DNA of 64,000 nt from JAPHSX01 sp039714395 (GCA_039714395.1 JBDLJH010000009.1:1-64000), one strand, 5' to 3'; positions 7,566 to 17,136 are shown, counted from the stretch's first letter. The notes: a model not told the origin generated them from the letters alone. A program made the numbers and translations.

Positions 7566-9677
7566 CTATACATCACTGTAACGCTGCTTCTCACCCAGCC
7601 ATCGATCAAGTAGCGGGGCAACCTGACGCGGATACTCCTCGAGCAGTTGTTGCGCTGCCGTCGTAACCGCAGGCAGCAACTCCTGATCCCGTTGCAGGTC
7701 GGCAATGCGCAGCTGCAGCATGCCGGTCTGGCGGGTACCCAGAACCTCGCCGGGGCCACGCAGCTCCAGATCCTTGCGTGCGATGACGAAGCCGTCGTTG
7801 CTCTCACGCAACACCCCGAGCCGCTCACGTGCCCGCTGTGAAAGAGGGGCATGATACATCAATACGCAGCTGCTTTTCGTGCTGCCACGCCCAACCCGAC
7901 CACGCAACTGGTGTAGCTGCGCCAGTCCCAGCCGCTCGGCGTTCTCGATAATCATCAGGCTGGCGTTGGGCACATCGACCCCTACCTCGATCACCGTGGT
8001 TGCCACCAGCAGGTCGAGCCGTGCCTGCTTGAAATCGGCCATTTGCTGCTCTTTCTCCTGGGCCTTCATGCGCCCGTGCACCAGGCCAATGCGTAAATGG
8101 GGGAGTAGCTGACGCAACTGTTCCAGCGTCTCCTCGGCGGCCTGGCACTGTAGTGACTCTGACTCCTCAATAAGAGTACAGACCCAGTAGGCCTGCTGGC
8201 CCTCGGCACAGGCAGCGGCCACACGCTGCACCACCTCGTCACGGCGATCATCGCTAATGGCTACCGTCTCTACCGGGGTGCGTCCCGGCGGTAGCTCATC
8301 GATCACAGAGAGGTCGAGGTCGGCATAGGCGGTCATCGCCAGGGTGCGCGGGATGGGGGTGGCGGTCATAATCAGCTGATGGGGATGGAGGCCGTCGCGC
8401 ACCCCTTTCTCACGCAGGGCAAGACGCTGATGGACACCGAAGCGGTGCTGCTCATCGACCACCACCAGGCCTGAGGCCTTGAATACCACCTCCTGCTGGA
8501 ACAGGGCATGGGTGCCCACTGCCACTGCGGCCTCACCGCTTTCGATGATGGCCAGCATTTCACGTCGCTCCTTGGCCTTAAGCCGTCCGGTGAGCCAGGC
8601 GACCTTGATGCCCAGTGGCTCGAGCCAGTCACGAAAGCTCTGGTAGTGCTGCTCGGCAAGTAGCTCGGTGGGGGCCATGACCGCCGCCTGCAGACCGCTC
8701 TCTACCGATTGTAGTGCGGCCAGTGCAGCGACCACCGTTTTGCCGCAGCCCACATCCCCCTGCACCAGCCGCTGCATCGGTGTGGCCTGTTGCAGATCGT
8801 TACGAATCTCTACCAGTACCCGCTGCTGTGCGGCGGTTAGTTTGAAGGGGAGACTAGAGTGCAGTTGTGCTGAGAGTATCCCGGGCGCATTCAGTGCAGG
8901 AGCAGGGTGTTGACGCATACGCTGGCGCAACAGGCGCAGGCTAAGCTGATGAGCCAGCAACTCCTCAAAGGCAAGTCGTTGTTGTGCCGGGTGCTCACCC
9001 TCGGCCAGTTGTGACAGGGCGACATCGGGCGGTGGGCGGTGCAGGGTAAGTAGCGATTCGCGCAGACCGTCCATATTGCCGGGGAGCAGTGTGGGTGGAA
9101 TGAGGTCGGGCAGGGCGAGTTGCCCACTCTGTAGCAGCGCCAATGCCTGATCGGTGAGCTTGCGCAGCCCCGGCATCTGTAGCCCTTCCGTGGTGGGATA
9201 GATGGGGGTGAGGTGCTCCTCCACTTCGTGCTCCCCGGCCTGTACGCGACTAAATTCCGGATGCACCATCTCCAGGGTGGCACCGCCGCTACGTACTTCG
9301 CCGAAACAGCGCAGGCGGGTGCCGGGAGAGAGGCTCTGTTTTTGTGCACTATTGAAATGGAAGAAGCGCAGGGTGAGGTTACCGGTGCCATCGCTAAGGC
9401 GAGTCAGTAGCATGCGCCGCCGCCCGAATTTGATCTCGCTAAGCTGCACCTCTCCCTCGACGACCACCTCATCACCAGGGCGTAGTGAGCCGATGGGGGT
9501 GATACGGGTGCGATCCTGATAACGAAACGGGAGGTGGAACAGCAGATCCTGAACACTGTAAATATGAAGTTTTTCCAGCCGCTCGGCCATGCGCGGCCCC
9601 ACCCCCTTGAGGGTGGTAATGTCGAGCTGATGGGCCAGCGTTGTCTCGCTGGCACTCTGTCCTGAACGGGAATTCAC
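7566..9677 (-). CDS. recG: ATP-dependent DNA helicase RecG
   Basis: Branch-migrating helicase that remodels stalled replication forks and Holliday junctions. The 703-residue protein shows, in order: an N-terminal wedge/OB domain (EGEVQLSEIKFGRRRML), Walker A GDVGCGKT at about 307-314, the DEQH box (VVVDEQHRFGVHQR), motif III TATPIPRT, and the C-terminal helicase block QLRGRVGRG. It begins with GTG. recG close to spoT/ridA is a common gammaproteobacterial neighbourhood. Confidence 0.97.
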   Translation of the reverse strand: MNSRSGQSASETTLAHQLDITTLKGVGPRMAERLEKLHIYSVQDLLFHLPFRYQDRTRITPIGSLRPGDEVVVEGEVQLSEIKFGRRRMLLTRLSDGTGNLTLRFFHFNSAQKQSLSPGTRLRCFGEVRSGGATLEMVHPEFSRVQAGEHEVEEHLTPIYPTTEGLQMPGLRKLTDQALALLQSGQLALPDLIPPTLLPGNMDGLRESLLTLHRPPPDVALSQLAEGEHPAQQRLAFEELLAHQLSLRLLRQRMRQHPAPALNAPGILSAQLHSSLPFKLTAAQQRVLVEIRNDLQQATPMQRLVQGDVGCGKTVVAALAALQSVESGLQAAVMAPTELLAEQHYQSFRDWLEPLGIKVAWLTGRLKAKERREMLAIIESGEAAVAVGTHALFQQEVVFKASGLVVVDEQHRFGVHQRLALREKGVRDGLHPHQLIMTATPIPRTLAMTAYADLDLSVIDELPPGRTPVETVAISDDRRDEVVQRVAAACAEGQQAYWVCTLIEESESLQCQAAEETLEQLRQLLPHLRIGLVHGRMKAQEKEQQMADFKQARLDLLVATTVIEVGVDVPNASLMIIENAERLGLAQLHQLRGRVGRGSTKSSCVLMYHAPLSQRARERLGVLRESNDGFVIARKDLELRGPGEVLGTRQTGMLQLRIADLQRDQELLPAVTTAAQQLLEEYPRQVAPLLDRWLGEKQRYSDV

Positions 9678-9693
9678 TTCGGTGAGACCAGCC

Positions 9694-10542
9694 TTATTTC
9701 AGCAGCGCCAGATGCTTGTGAAAACGTTTGCTCACCTGGGGCTGCCCGGCGAACGGGTCCAGGCGGTTAAACAGCCGTTCCAGCAGGCTGAGGCGCTTGC
9801 CGGCGGGAGGGTGGGTCTTAAACAGGAAGGCGAGTGAGGCATCATCGGGACTCATACCGGCCAGGGTCTGCAACACCGCTGGCAGACCGTAGGGGTCGTA
9901 GCCGGCGCGGCTGGCGATCACCACGCCCATGCGATCGGCCTCGAACTCATCAGACTTGTCGAGGCCGCGGGAGTAGAGCTCCTTAAAGCCGGCAGAGATC
10001 TTATCCATCTTACTTCGGTCACCCTCATTCACCTGGGTGCGTGCCAGTGATGCGGCCAGATTAACCCGTGCCGCCTTCTGTACTGCAGCAAGGTGGTGCT
10101 TTTTCAGTACATGCACGGTCTCGTGGGCCAGTGCCCCGGCCAGTTCAGCCTCACTGTTCATACGCCTGAGTAGTCCCTTGGTGATAAAAATATAGCCACC
10201 GGGAGCGGCAAAGGCGTTAATGTCCTCCGAGTCGAGTACACCGAAGCGCCAGCCTAACTGTTTGCGTTCGGTGTGCAATGCCACCCAGCCGCCGACGCGA
10301 TTGACGTAGCGTTGCAGCGGGTCGTTATCAAGTAGCGGAACCGCACCGAGCAGTACTGCAACGGCCTCACGGCCAATCGCCTTCTCCTCCTTCTGGTCAA
10401 CCTTGCCGAAGGCCTTATTAGCCGTTTTCAGGGTGTCGGCGACGTTAATATTGCGTGCCAGTTTTCCCAGCATCTCATCCTGACAACCGAGCAGCAGCAG
10501 TGGCAGCAACAGGAGAGCGGATGTTTTGAATAGTCTCTGCAT
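9694..10542 (-). CDS. M48 family metallopeptidase, lipoprotein
   Basis: A 282-residue predicted outer-membrane or periplasmic lipoprotein: an N-terminal hydrophobic stretch ends in a lipobox LLLLGC with Cys20. The zinc site is HETVH at residues 140-144, and DEFEADRMG supplies the downstream Glu ligand, as in M48 peptidases such as the BepA/LoiP/YfgC group. It is likely involved in envelope quality control; the substrate is unknown. It lies 11 nt downstream of the SH3 protein and 16 nt upstream of recG, so it is probably transcribed with the cyclase module. Confidence 0.88.
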   Translation of the reverse strand: MQRLFKTSALLLLPLLLLGCQDEMLGKLARNINVADTLKTANKAFGKVDQKEEKAIGREAVAVLLGAVPLLDNDPLQRYVNRVGGWVALHTERKQLGWRFGVLDSEDINAFAAPGGYIFITKGLLRRMNSEAELAGALAHETVHVLKKHHLAAVQKAARVNLAASLARTQVNEGDRSKMDKISAGFKELYSRGLDKSDEFEADRMGVVIASRAGYDPYGLPAVLQTLAGMSPDDASLAFLFKTHPPAGKRLSLLERLFNRLDPFAGQPQVSKRFHKHLALLK

Positions 10543-10553
10543 GGCTCTCTCCT

Positions 10554-11054
10554 TTATTGTTCGGCGAAGTAGCCAACAGGCTGGCTCTTAAGTTGTGCAT
10601 TGCGAGCAAACTGGCGAGCTTGATCCGGGTTGGCCTGGAATTGTTTGAGACGCTTCAGCGCCTGATGATCGGGTTTGGCATTGGCAACATCGGCACTATC
10701 AAGACCACGGATGCCGGTGGCCACGGTGACGCCACTGCTACCGGAGCGACCGGTAGTTAAAAAGCTCAGGGCCTGCCCCAGTCCGGAGCTGCTGTTTTGC
10801 GTTGTGGCACCACTGCCAAATCGAACACGACTCATGCGTAGCCAGCCGCTCTGCCCGGCACTGCGCACCTGATACCACCCCCCTTTGCGCTGTAACACAG
10901 TGACCTGTTGCCTCGCTTTGAGGGTAAGAATTTGTGCGGCATCGGAAAAGGGCTCAGCGCGTAACGTGGTCTGCTGCAGTACGGTGGCAAGCTGCTCCGC
11001 AGCAAGTGCGGCGGATGGGAGTAGACAGCAGAGGATAAGTAGCGGGCGTATCAT
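10554..11054 (-). CDS. Secreted bacterial SH3-domain protein
   Basis: A 166-residue protein with a cleavable signal peptide (hydrophobic residues 4-18, ending ALAA). A bacterial SH3 (SH3b) domain spans about 21-80: TTLRAEPFSDAAQILTL, GGWYQVRS and GWLRMSRVRF. The C-terminal half is low complexity, Ser/Gly-rich, then charged. SH3b domains often bind peptidoglycan or peptide stems. The gene overlaps the cyclase stop by 4 nt (ATGA) and precedes an M48 peptidase, so an envelope role is likely, but its partner is not known. Confidence 0.75.
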   Translation of the reverse strand: MIRPLLILCCLLPSAALAAEQLATVLQQTTLRAEPFSDAAQILTLKARQQVTVLQRKGGWYQVRSAGQSGWLRMSRVRFGSGATTQNSSSGLGQALSFLTTGRSGSSGVTVATGIRGLDSADVANAKPDHQALKRLKQFQANPDQARQFARNAQLKSQPVGYFAEQ

Positions 11055-12904
11055 AGATTTTTTCTCCTGGGTTCAAATAGCCGCACTTCCTGAGTACGTC
11101 CCTTTACCTTATAAAAACCATGGTCGATAAAGTCAAATGACTCGGCACACTGGGCACGGGTATCGTCCGATACCAGGATGCGTGCAACCCCCTTGGTCTG
11201 CCCCTCGATGCGACTGGCCAGATTAACGGTATCGCCGATGGCGGTGTAGTCGAGGCGGTTGTGGGAGCCGATAAATCCGACCACCCCCGGCCCGGTATGA
11301 ATACCGATGCCGACATCAAAATTTTCATCCTGTTTGCCAAGGTCAGCCTTAAAGGCCATTAGCGCATCGGTCATATCGAGTGCCGCCTCCACCGCGTGGC
11401 AAGCCTGTTCACCGTCATCGACCGGTGCTCCCCAGAAGGCCATGATGGCATCACCGATGAACTTGTCCATGGTCCCCGTGTGCTGGAATATTACCTGTAC
11501 CTGACGGCTGAAGTAATCGTTGAGCAGCTCGACTATCTCCTCGGCAGTGTGTCTTTCAGAGAGTGTGGTAAAGCCGCGGATGTCAGAGAACAGGACTGTG
11601 ATCTGTCGACTCTCGCTCTTAAGATTAAGGGCAGACTCCCCCTTGGCGATTAGCTCATTAACTACGCGGGGATCGAGAAAGCGGCTGAAGATCTCTACCG
11701 AGCGTCGCCGTTCAGCACGCTCATGCCGATAGGCGTAGAGGGCAGCCAGGCCAAAGTAGAGCCAGGCGAAGAGCAGCGGCGTAAATAACGGCAGCCATAT
11801 TCGGTTAAGTAACAGAACCGAACTCAACACAATAAGCGAGGGTGTTGCGACAAGCATAAACAGGCCGATGCGGATCGGGGAGTGCCCCTGCCGGAAGGCA
11901 TGCCACAGGGCGGCGATGAGTAATAGCGCTGCCATCGCCGGTAACCCGTGCGGGGCATCGCGCAGGTGGTCATCACGGCGCAGGTTATCGAGGGCGGTGG
12001 CGATAATCTCCACCGCCGGGTGCAGGCTGGAGATCGGTGTGGTGCGTAGGTCATGTAGACCGGTAGCGGTGGCACCGATGATCACCACCTTATCGCGAAA
12101 TTCATCGAGGGGACGTTGCGGCTGGCGGCGGGAGAGATCCTGATACAGATCGACAAAGGGAATGCGCGGATAGCTAAGAACAGGCCCCTGCCAGTTAAGG
12201 CGAATCTGCTCGTTGTCGGGAAGTTTATAATTGAGTGCCCTGGCCGCCCTGGCCGGGAGTGAGGGAAGTTGCCAGCCGCCAATTTCATGGTAGAGGGGGT
12301 AGTGGCGGCCAATGCCATCGCTATCCTCACTGTACCTGATGTTGCCCAGGCGACCCGCAATCAGCGCGGCGGTATAGGGAAGCAGCAGTGCCGCGCGTGC
12401 ATCGGGTGAGGCGCTTTGTGTACGGGTAAATCCGAGTGCCTCACCTACCTGCTCAAGCGGCATCCCCTTATCAGGGTCTGTAGTGTTTAGGTGAATAAAA
12501 GGGAAAAAGAGCTGGGTTTGTGTTCTGGCAACCTCGGCCAGGTAAGCATCGTCATCGGGGCGTAACGGGTCGGGATCGGTGAAGAGAATATCGAAGAGGA
12601 TCGCCCTGGGCTGTTGTGCGGCGATCCACTCCACTACCTCGGCATGTACCGAGCGTGCCCAGGGGTAGCGACCATGTTCAGGGGCCATCTGCTCCAGGCT
12701 GTACTCATCAATATCGATGATTACCGTCTGACCGTCGGGCTTGCGACTTGAGGCGTGGTGCGCGAGTAGTTGATCGTTAAAGCCGTATTCGAGGCTGCTT
12801 AACAGGCCGCTGCCGAAGAGCTCCAGCATGGCCACTAGTGCTACCGCGACGGCGAGCAGGGTAAAGGGTTCGCGTTTGATATTGCTTTCACCCTCTGTGG
12901 ACAT
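11051..12904 (-). CDS. CHASE2-domain adenylate/guanylate cyclase
   Basis: A 617-residue membrane sensor cyclase. After one N-terminal helix (about 17-35) comes an extracytoplasmic CHASE2 domain (about 36-320, containing ILFDILFTDPDP and DKVVIIGATATGLHD). Three closely spaced helices follow (about 325-395), then a class III nucleotide cyclase domain with LFSDIRGFTTLSERH and MDKFIGDAIMAFWGAP, which keep the two metal-binding Asp residues. It probably makes cAMP in response to an envelope signal. It heads a cyclase-SH3-M48 set with overlapping or nearly touching genes. Confidence 0.92.
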   Translation of the reverse strand: MSTEGESNIKREPFTLLAVAVALVAMLELFGSGLLSSLEYGFNDQLLAHHASSRKPDGQTVIIDIDEYSLEQMAPEHGRYPWARSVHAEVVEWIAAQQPRAILFDILFTDPDPLRPDDDAYLAEVARTQTQLFFPFIHLNTTDPDKGMPLEQVGEALGFTRTQSASPDARAALLLPYTAALIAGRLGNIRYSEDSDGIGRHYPLYHEIGGWQLPSLPARAARALNYKLPDNEQIRLNWQGPVLSYPRIPFVDLYQDLSRRQPQRPLDEFRDKVVIIGATATGLHDLRTTPISSLHPAVEIIATALDNLRRDDHLRDAPHGLPAMAALLLIAALWHAFRQGHSPIRIGLFMLVATPSLIVLSSVLLLNRIWLPLFTPLLFAWLYFGLAALYAYRHERAERRRSVEIFSRFLDPRVVNELIAKGESALNLKSESRQITVLFSDIRGFTTLSERHTAEEIVELLNDYFSRQVQVIFQHTGTMDKFIGDAIMAFWGAPVDDGEQACHAVEAALDMTDALMAFKADLGKQDENFDVGIGIHTGPGVVGFIGSHNRLDYTAIGDTVNLASRIEGQTKGVARILVSDDTRAQCAESFDFIDHGFYKVKGRTQEVRLFEPRRKNL

Positions 12905-12989
12905 TAATGCTATTCCCTAATTCATTCCTGAAACTTGTCTGGGTAAATGTAGCCAAGGTTCACAAGACTTCGCATGGCGCTCAGGCGCA

Positions 12990-13430
12990 TTAGCCGAAGG
13001 TGCGGGAGAACCACCCTTTTTTCTTTTTTTGCGCTTCATTCATCTCTGCGGCGACATCCGCGCAGAAGTCTTTATCTTCCTCCATATGGTGGACAAACCA
13101 CTTCTCAAGGAAGGGGTGTATCGCATCAATGATGCACTCACCCGTATCGTACTGCTGGGTATAGGCGAACAGTTTGGTAACAAAACGGTCATGAAGTTTC
13201 TTATGCGCCTTTAGGTGACCGTAACCTGTTTGGCCAAGCAACTCCTCTTCGAATTCAAAGTGGTCAATGATGACCGAGACAAGCTCATTGAGCACTTGTC
13301 CGATCGCATCACGATCCTTGCTCGCAACGAGATCATCCAGGCGATTGATCAGACTAAGAATTTTCTGGTGCTGCCCATCGAGAAGTTCAATGTTGCAGGT
13401 ATAACTGTCGAGCCACTCAATGTGGGCCAT
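12990..13430 (-). CDS. Bacteriohemerythrin (copy 1)
   Basis: A small di-iron oxygen-binding protein of 146 residues from the ATG chosen here. A GGAG ribosome site lies six bases upstream of that ATG, and a TTG four codons earlier is less likely. Iron ligands are visible in H21 (DGQHQ), H57-x3-E61 (DHFEFEE), H76 and H80 (AHKKLH) and the HHMEED segment near 114-119. The last motif is one residue shorter after its Trp than usual. The C-terminal tail is Lys-rich. It may serve oxygen storage, sensing or delivery. It is separated from a second hemerythrin by ridA. Confidence 0.9.
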   Translation of the reverse strand: MAHIEWLDSYTCNIELLDGQHQKILSLINRLDDLVASKDRDAIGQVLNELVSVIIDHFEFEEELLGQTGYGHLKAHKKLHDRFVTKLFAYTQQYDTGECIIDAIHPFLEKWFVHHMEEDKDFCADVAAEMNEAQKKKKGWFSRTFG

Positions 13431-13530
13431 ATACTTCTCCAACCAAAACAGACTCTATTGTCATCGTTATGGTTTTGTATGATTTGTCATTGATGAGGTC
13501 AGTTGCGACTGCCCCGCACGCTGTGAGGAG

Positions 13531-13917
13531 TTAACTTTCCAGCTCTAGTACCCCGTCCATCTCCACTGTTGCGCCCCTGGGCAGCGAGGCGACGCCAATG
13601 GCTGCACGTGCCGGGTAGGGCTGCTGAAAATAGTCGGCCATCACCTCGTTGACCAGTGGGAAGTGTCCGAGGTCGGTAAGGAAAATATTGAGTTTAGCAA
13701 TATCTGCCAGTGAGCCACCAGCCGCTGTGGCAACGGCGGAGAGGTTATCGAAGACCCGGCGGATCTGCACCGCCATATCCCCTTCCACCATCTCCATGGT
13801 CTCGGGCAGCAGCGGGATCTGCCCTGAAAGGTAGACGGTGGTACCGACCTTGACGGCCTGGGAGTATGTGCCGATGGCCTGGGGGGCCTTATCGGTGTGA
13901 ATAATTTCGCGACTCAT
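13531..13917 (-). CDS. ridA: RidA family reactive intermediate deaminase
   Basis: Hydrolyses reactive enamine/imine intermediates released by PLP enzymes. The 128-residue protein starts MSREIIHTDKAPQAIGTYSQ and has the family signature near the end (YPARAAIGVASLPRGATVEM), including the substrate-binding Arg. I chose the internal ATG that matches the family start; two upstream in-frame starts lack family similarity. ridA downstream of spoT is a conserved arrangement; here a hemerythrin gene sits between them. Confidence 0.93.
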   Translation of the reverse strand: MSREIIHTDKAPQAIGTYSQAVKVGTTVYLSGQIPLLPETMEMVEGDMAVQIRRVFDNLSAVATAAGGSLADIAKLNIFLTDLGHFPLVNEVMADYFQQPYPARAAIGVASLPRGATVEMDGVLELES

Positions 13918-14007
13918 TGATTGCCCCATTCTCAATTCTGATCAATCCGCTAAGTGTACCGAAAAAGGGGGGGAGTGGCGAAGAGAAGAGAGGTGGTGAT
14001 TGCCCTA

Positions 14008-14026
14008 CGTCGGGTCAGGCCCGACG
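14008..14026. repeat. GC-rich palindromic hairpin between ridA and hemerythrin 2
   Basis: CGTCGGG (14008-14014) and CCCGACG (14020-14026) form a perfect 7-bp stem with a five-base loop, just downstream of the second hemerythrin stop. No T-run follows, so it looks more like a REP-type intergenic palindrome or an mRNA-stabilising hairpin than an intrinsic terminator. Confidence 0.5.
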
Positions 14027-14038
14027 CAGTGGTGGCCC

Positions 14039-14506
14039 TCAGGCGATCTTGTGCAGGGTTTTGCTCAACCAGCTTTCATTGCCGGCAACTGAAACCTCGC
14101 TGCCCAGCCCATGCATCTCGACCAGAATCTGGGGGCTATAGTCTTTATCTTCGTGGGTAAAGTGGCTGTGCAGCCACTTGCTGAGGAATTGCTGCAGCTC
14201 CACCGCTATATCCTCCCCGGCATCGAAACGCTGGGTATAACCGGCCAGGCGCTGGATAAAGTGGTCGTGCAGACGTTTGTGCACCTTGATGAACGGATAG
14301 TCTGACTGCTCCATCAACTCCTCTTCAAACTCAAAGTGGGCAAGGGAGTGAGAGACGATACGGTTGATGCAACCGCCGATCTGTTCATGATTGCCCGTTT
14401 CTGCCAGCTCAGCAAGGGCATCAACCAGATCGAAGATCTCTTGATGTTGATCGTCGATCACACCAATACCGGTGAGGTCTGAAGCTTCTAATTGAACTGC
14501 TGCCAT
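14039..14506 (-). CDS. Bacteriohemerythrin (copy 2)
   Basis: A 155-residue hemerythrin with the full canonical ligand set: DDQHQEIF, AHFEFEEEL, VHKRLHDHF and a C-terminal WLHSHFTHEDKDY with normal spacing from Trp to His to Asp. It is clearly related to the first copy but not near-identical. It lies downstream of spoT and upstream of ridA, with a 192-bp gap to spoT in which I saw no further gene. Oxygen binding is expected; whether the two copies differ in role is unknown. Confidence 0.92.
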   Translation of the reverse strand: MAAVQLEASDLTGIGVIDDQHQEIFDLVDALAELAETGNHEQIGGCINRIVSHSLAHFEFEEELMEQSDYPFIKVHKRLHDHFIQRLAGYTQRFDAGEDIAVELQQFLSKWLHSHFTHEDKDYSPQILVEMHGLGSEVSVAGNESWLSKTLHKIA

Positions 14507-14698
14507 GCCCGTCTCCTGATTAAGGTAGAGAGTGTTTGGGCACTTCCTGTGATGACTATTGAAGAGACGGCGGGGATGTTGCCACTTCTAAATGTTTCCT
14601 AATTGTTACATTAACAGCAGAGCCGTGGACTGTCTATTAGTAAGAACCCTATACATTAGCGGGTAATGATAGAGCGATTTTTCTGGGTATTTAATCAA

Positions 14699-16837
14699 TT
14701 ATTTACGACTAATTTTCAATACCTGATCGATGGTACGCAGGTGTCGCAGGATGCGGGCGAGGTGGAATCGACCGCTAACAGCGATGGTAAGGTTGATGGT
14801 GGTATTAAGGCCATCGCGCTCGTCGAGGCTGATATTATCTATATTGGCGCGGGTCTCGGCGACGGCAGCAGCAAGGGTAGCGAGTACCCCCCGCTGATTG
14901 GTGACATCGATTCTCAACTCTACGGGATAGTCACCTTCGACCTCCTCCTCCCACTGCACATCGATCCATTTCTCGGGGTATTTGCGGAATTCCGCCACGT
15001 TCTTACACTGCTGGGTGTGGATCACGATGCCTCGCCCGGAGGTGAGGAAGCCAAGGATGGGATCGCCGGGAATGGGACGACAGCACTTGGCATACTGCAC
15101 CACGGTACCCTCCGTGCCCTTAATTGAGAGCGGGGTGGTGTGGCGCAGCGCATCACCACTGCTTGGCAAATTTTCTTCCTGCTTGCTACGTGGCAACAGG
15201 GCGCGGGCGACAAGCGGGGCCATACGATTGCCCAGGCCTATCTGCTCCAGCAGGGCATCGCGGTGTTCAAAGCCGAGCTCTTCCAATAGTGCCTGCCAGT
15301 GTTGCTGCTGGATATCGTCACACTTGAGGTTGAGCTCACTCAGTGCCTTCTCCAGCAGACGACGCCCCAGCTTGACTGACTCGTCGTATTGCAGGTTCTT
15401 CAGAAAGTTGCGAATGGTGGCACGGGCCTTACCGGTGAAGACGAAATTGAGCCAGCTGGGGTTAGGTTGGGCGCCGGGTGAGGTGATGATCTCTACCGAC
15501 TGGCCGTTGCGCAGCACCGTATGCAGTGGTGCCAGGCGGCGGTTGATCTTGGCGGCGACGCAGCTGTTGCCAACATCGCTGTGCACCGCATAGGCAAAGT
15601 CGACGGCGGTGGCACCGCGTGGCAACTCCATGATCTCACTGCGCGGGGTGAAAACGTAGACCTCGTCGGGGAACAGATCAACCTTAACGTTTTCTAGAAA
15701 TTCCTGCGAATCACCGGCGTTTTGCTGCAGCTCCAGCAGGTTCTTCAACCACTCCCGTGCACGCTCGTGGGCGATACCACCGGACTCGTCACCGCTTTTG
15801 TAAAGCCAGTGAGAGGCGATCCCCGACTCGGCCACTTTGTCCATGTCGGCGGTGCGTATCTGAACCTCTATGGGGAAACCGTAGGGGGTCAGAAGGGCGG
15901 TGTGCAGGGACTGGTAGCCGTTGGCCTTGGGGATGGCGATGTAGTCTTTGAATTTACCGGGAACGGGTTTGTAAAGGTTGTGAATGGCACCAAACACACG
16001 GTAGCAGGTGTCGACCTTGTCGACGGCGATGCGAAAGGCAAAGACATCCATCACATCGGCGAAGGCGAGATGTTTATTACGCATCTTTCGATAGATGCTG
16101 TAGAGGTGCTTCTCGCGGCCGGAGACCTCACCATCCAGCCCCTCCTGACGCAGACGCTCCTTGATGGCCAGCTCTATCTTCTGCACGATCTCACGGCGGT
16201 TGCCGCGGGCCTTGTTTAGTGCCTCTTCGAGTACCCGGCTACGCATCGGGTAGTAGGCGGCAAAGCCGAGGTCTTCCAGCTCAAGACGCAGGCGGTTGAG
16301 ACCGAGACGGGTGGCGATAGGAACGTAGATCTCCAATGTCTCACGGGCAATGCGCCGTTTCTTCTCTGGGCGCATCACGCCAAGGGTACGCATATTGTGC
16401 AGGCGATCGGCCAGTTTGATCAGGATCACGCGAATGTCCTGCACCATCGCCAGCATCATCTTACGGAAGTTTTCTGCCTGCGCCTGTGCCTTGGATTCAA
16501 ACTCGATGTGGGTGAGCTTGCTGACGCCGTCGACCAGTGCGGTGATCTCCTCGCCGAACATCTCCTCTAACTGCTCGCGGGCAATATCGGTGTCTTCGAT
16601 TACGTCGTGCAGGATAGCCGCGGCAATGGTCTTGTGATCAAGACGCATACCGGCAAGAATGCTGGCGACCGCCAGGGGATGGTAGATATAGGGTTCACCG
16701 CTTAAGCGGCGCTGCCCTTCGTGAGCCTCGGCACCCAAAAGGTAGGCCTGATAGACCTCCTGCACCTGTTCCGGCTCAAGATAGGCGTCGAGCATGGCGC
16801 AGAGATCGCTGATGAGAAACATCCGGCTCTGATCCAT
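14699..16837 (-). CDS. spoT: Bifunctional (p)ppGpp synthetase/hydrolase
   Basis: Makes and degrades the alarmone (p)ppGpp. The 712-residue protein has an N-terminal HD hydrolase domain (HPLAVASILAGMRLD, ILHDVIEDT), a synthetase domain (KHLYSIYRKM, ANGYQSLHTAL), a TGS domain (DLFPDEVYVFTP) and a C-terminal ACT domain (ELRIDVTNQRGVLATLAAAV). The intact HDxxED hydrolase motif favours SpoT over RelA. An alternative ATG five codons in (MFLISDL) matches the E. coli start better; neither has a strong ribosome site. It follows rpoZ as in E. coli. Confidence 0.96.
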   Translation of the reverse strand: MDQSRMFLISDLCAMLDAYLEPEQVQEVYQAYLLGAEAHEGQRRLSGEPYIYHPLAVASILAGMRLDHKTIAAAILHDVIEDTDIAREQLEEMFGEEITALVDGVSKLTHIEFESKAQAQAENFRKMMLAMVQDIRVILIKLADRLHNMRTLGVMRPEKKRRIARETLEIYVPIATRLGLNRLRLELEDLGFAAYYPMRSRVLEEALNKARGNRREIVQKIELAIKERLRQEGLDGEVSGREKHLYSIYRKMRNKHLAFADVMDVFAFRIAVDKVDTCYRVFGAIHNLYKPVPGKFKDYIAIPKANGYQSLHTALLTPYGFPIEVQIRTADMDKVAESGIASHWLYKSGDESGGIAHERAREWLKNLLELQQNAGDSQEFLENVKVDLFPDEVYVFTPRSEIMELPRGATAVDFAYAVHSDVGNSCVAAKINRRLAPLHTVLRNGQSVEIITSPGAQPNPSWLNFVFTGKARATIRNFLKNLQYDESVKLGRRLLEKALSELNLKCDDIQQQHWQALLEELGFEHRDALLEQIGLGNRMAPLVARALLPRSKQEENLPSSGDALRHTTPLSIKGTEGTVVQYAKCCRPIPGDPILGFLTSGRGIVIHTQQCKNVAEFRKYPEKWIDVQWEEEVEGDYPVELRIDVTNQRGVLATLAAAVAETRANIDNISLDERDGLNTTINLTIAVSGRFHLARILRHLRTIDQVLKISRK

Positions 16838-16872
16838 GTCGACGCTACCGTAGGTGCAGTGTCGTGAAGGGG

Positions 16873-17136
16873 CTAGTTGGTCTCTTCGCGGATCTCGTCG
16901 TCGCCGATCTCGGTAGTGCTTTCCGGTGCAGCGGCCTTGGCCTCAAGGATGGTACGGTCTACCAGACCCTCTGCAATCTCACGTAGTGCAACCACGGTGG
17001 GTTTGTCGTTTTCCCAATCCACCATTGGCTCGCTGTTGCCGTTGGCCAGTTGGCGGGCGCGCTTGGTAGCGACCTGACACAGCTGGAAGCGGTTATCAAC
17101 GTTGTCCAGACAGTCTTCTACGGTTACACGTGCCAT
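16873..17136 (-). CDS. rpoZ: RNA polymerase omega subunit
   Basis: Small RNA polymerase subunit that helps assemble beta-prime and contributes to the ppGpp site. The 87-residue protein starts MARVTVEDCLDNVDNRFQL and includes ATKRARQLANG and KPTVVALREIAEG, the family core. It sits between gmk and spoT, the standard gammaproteobacterial order. Confidence 0.97.
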   Translation of the reverse strand: MARVTVEDCLDNVDNRFQLCQVATKRARQLANGNSEPMVDWENDKPTVVALREIAEGLVDRTILEAKAAAPESTTEIGDDEIREETN

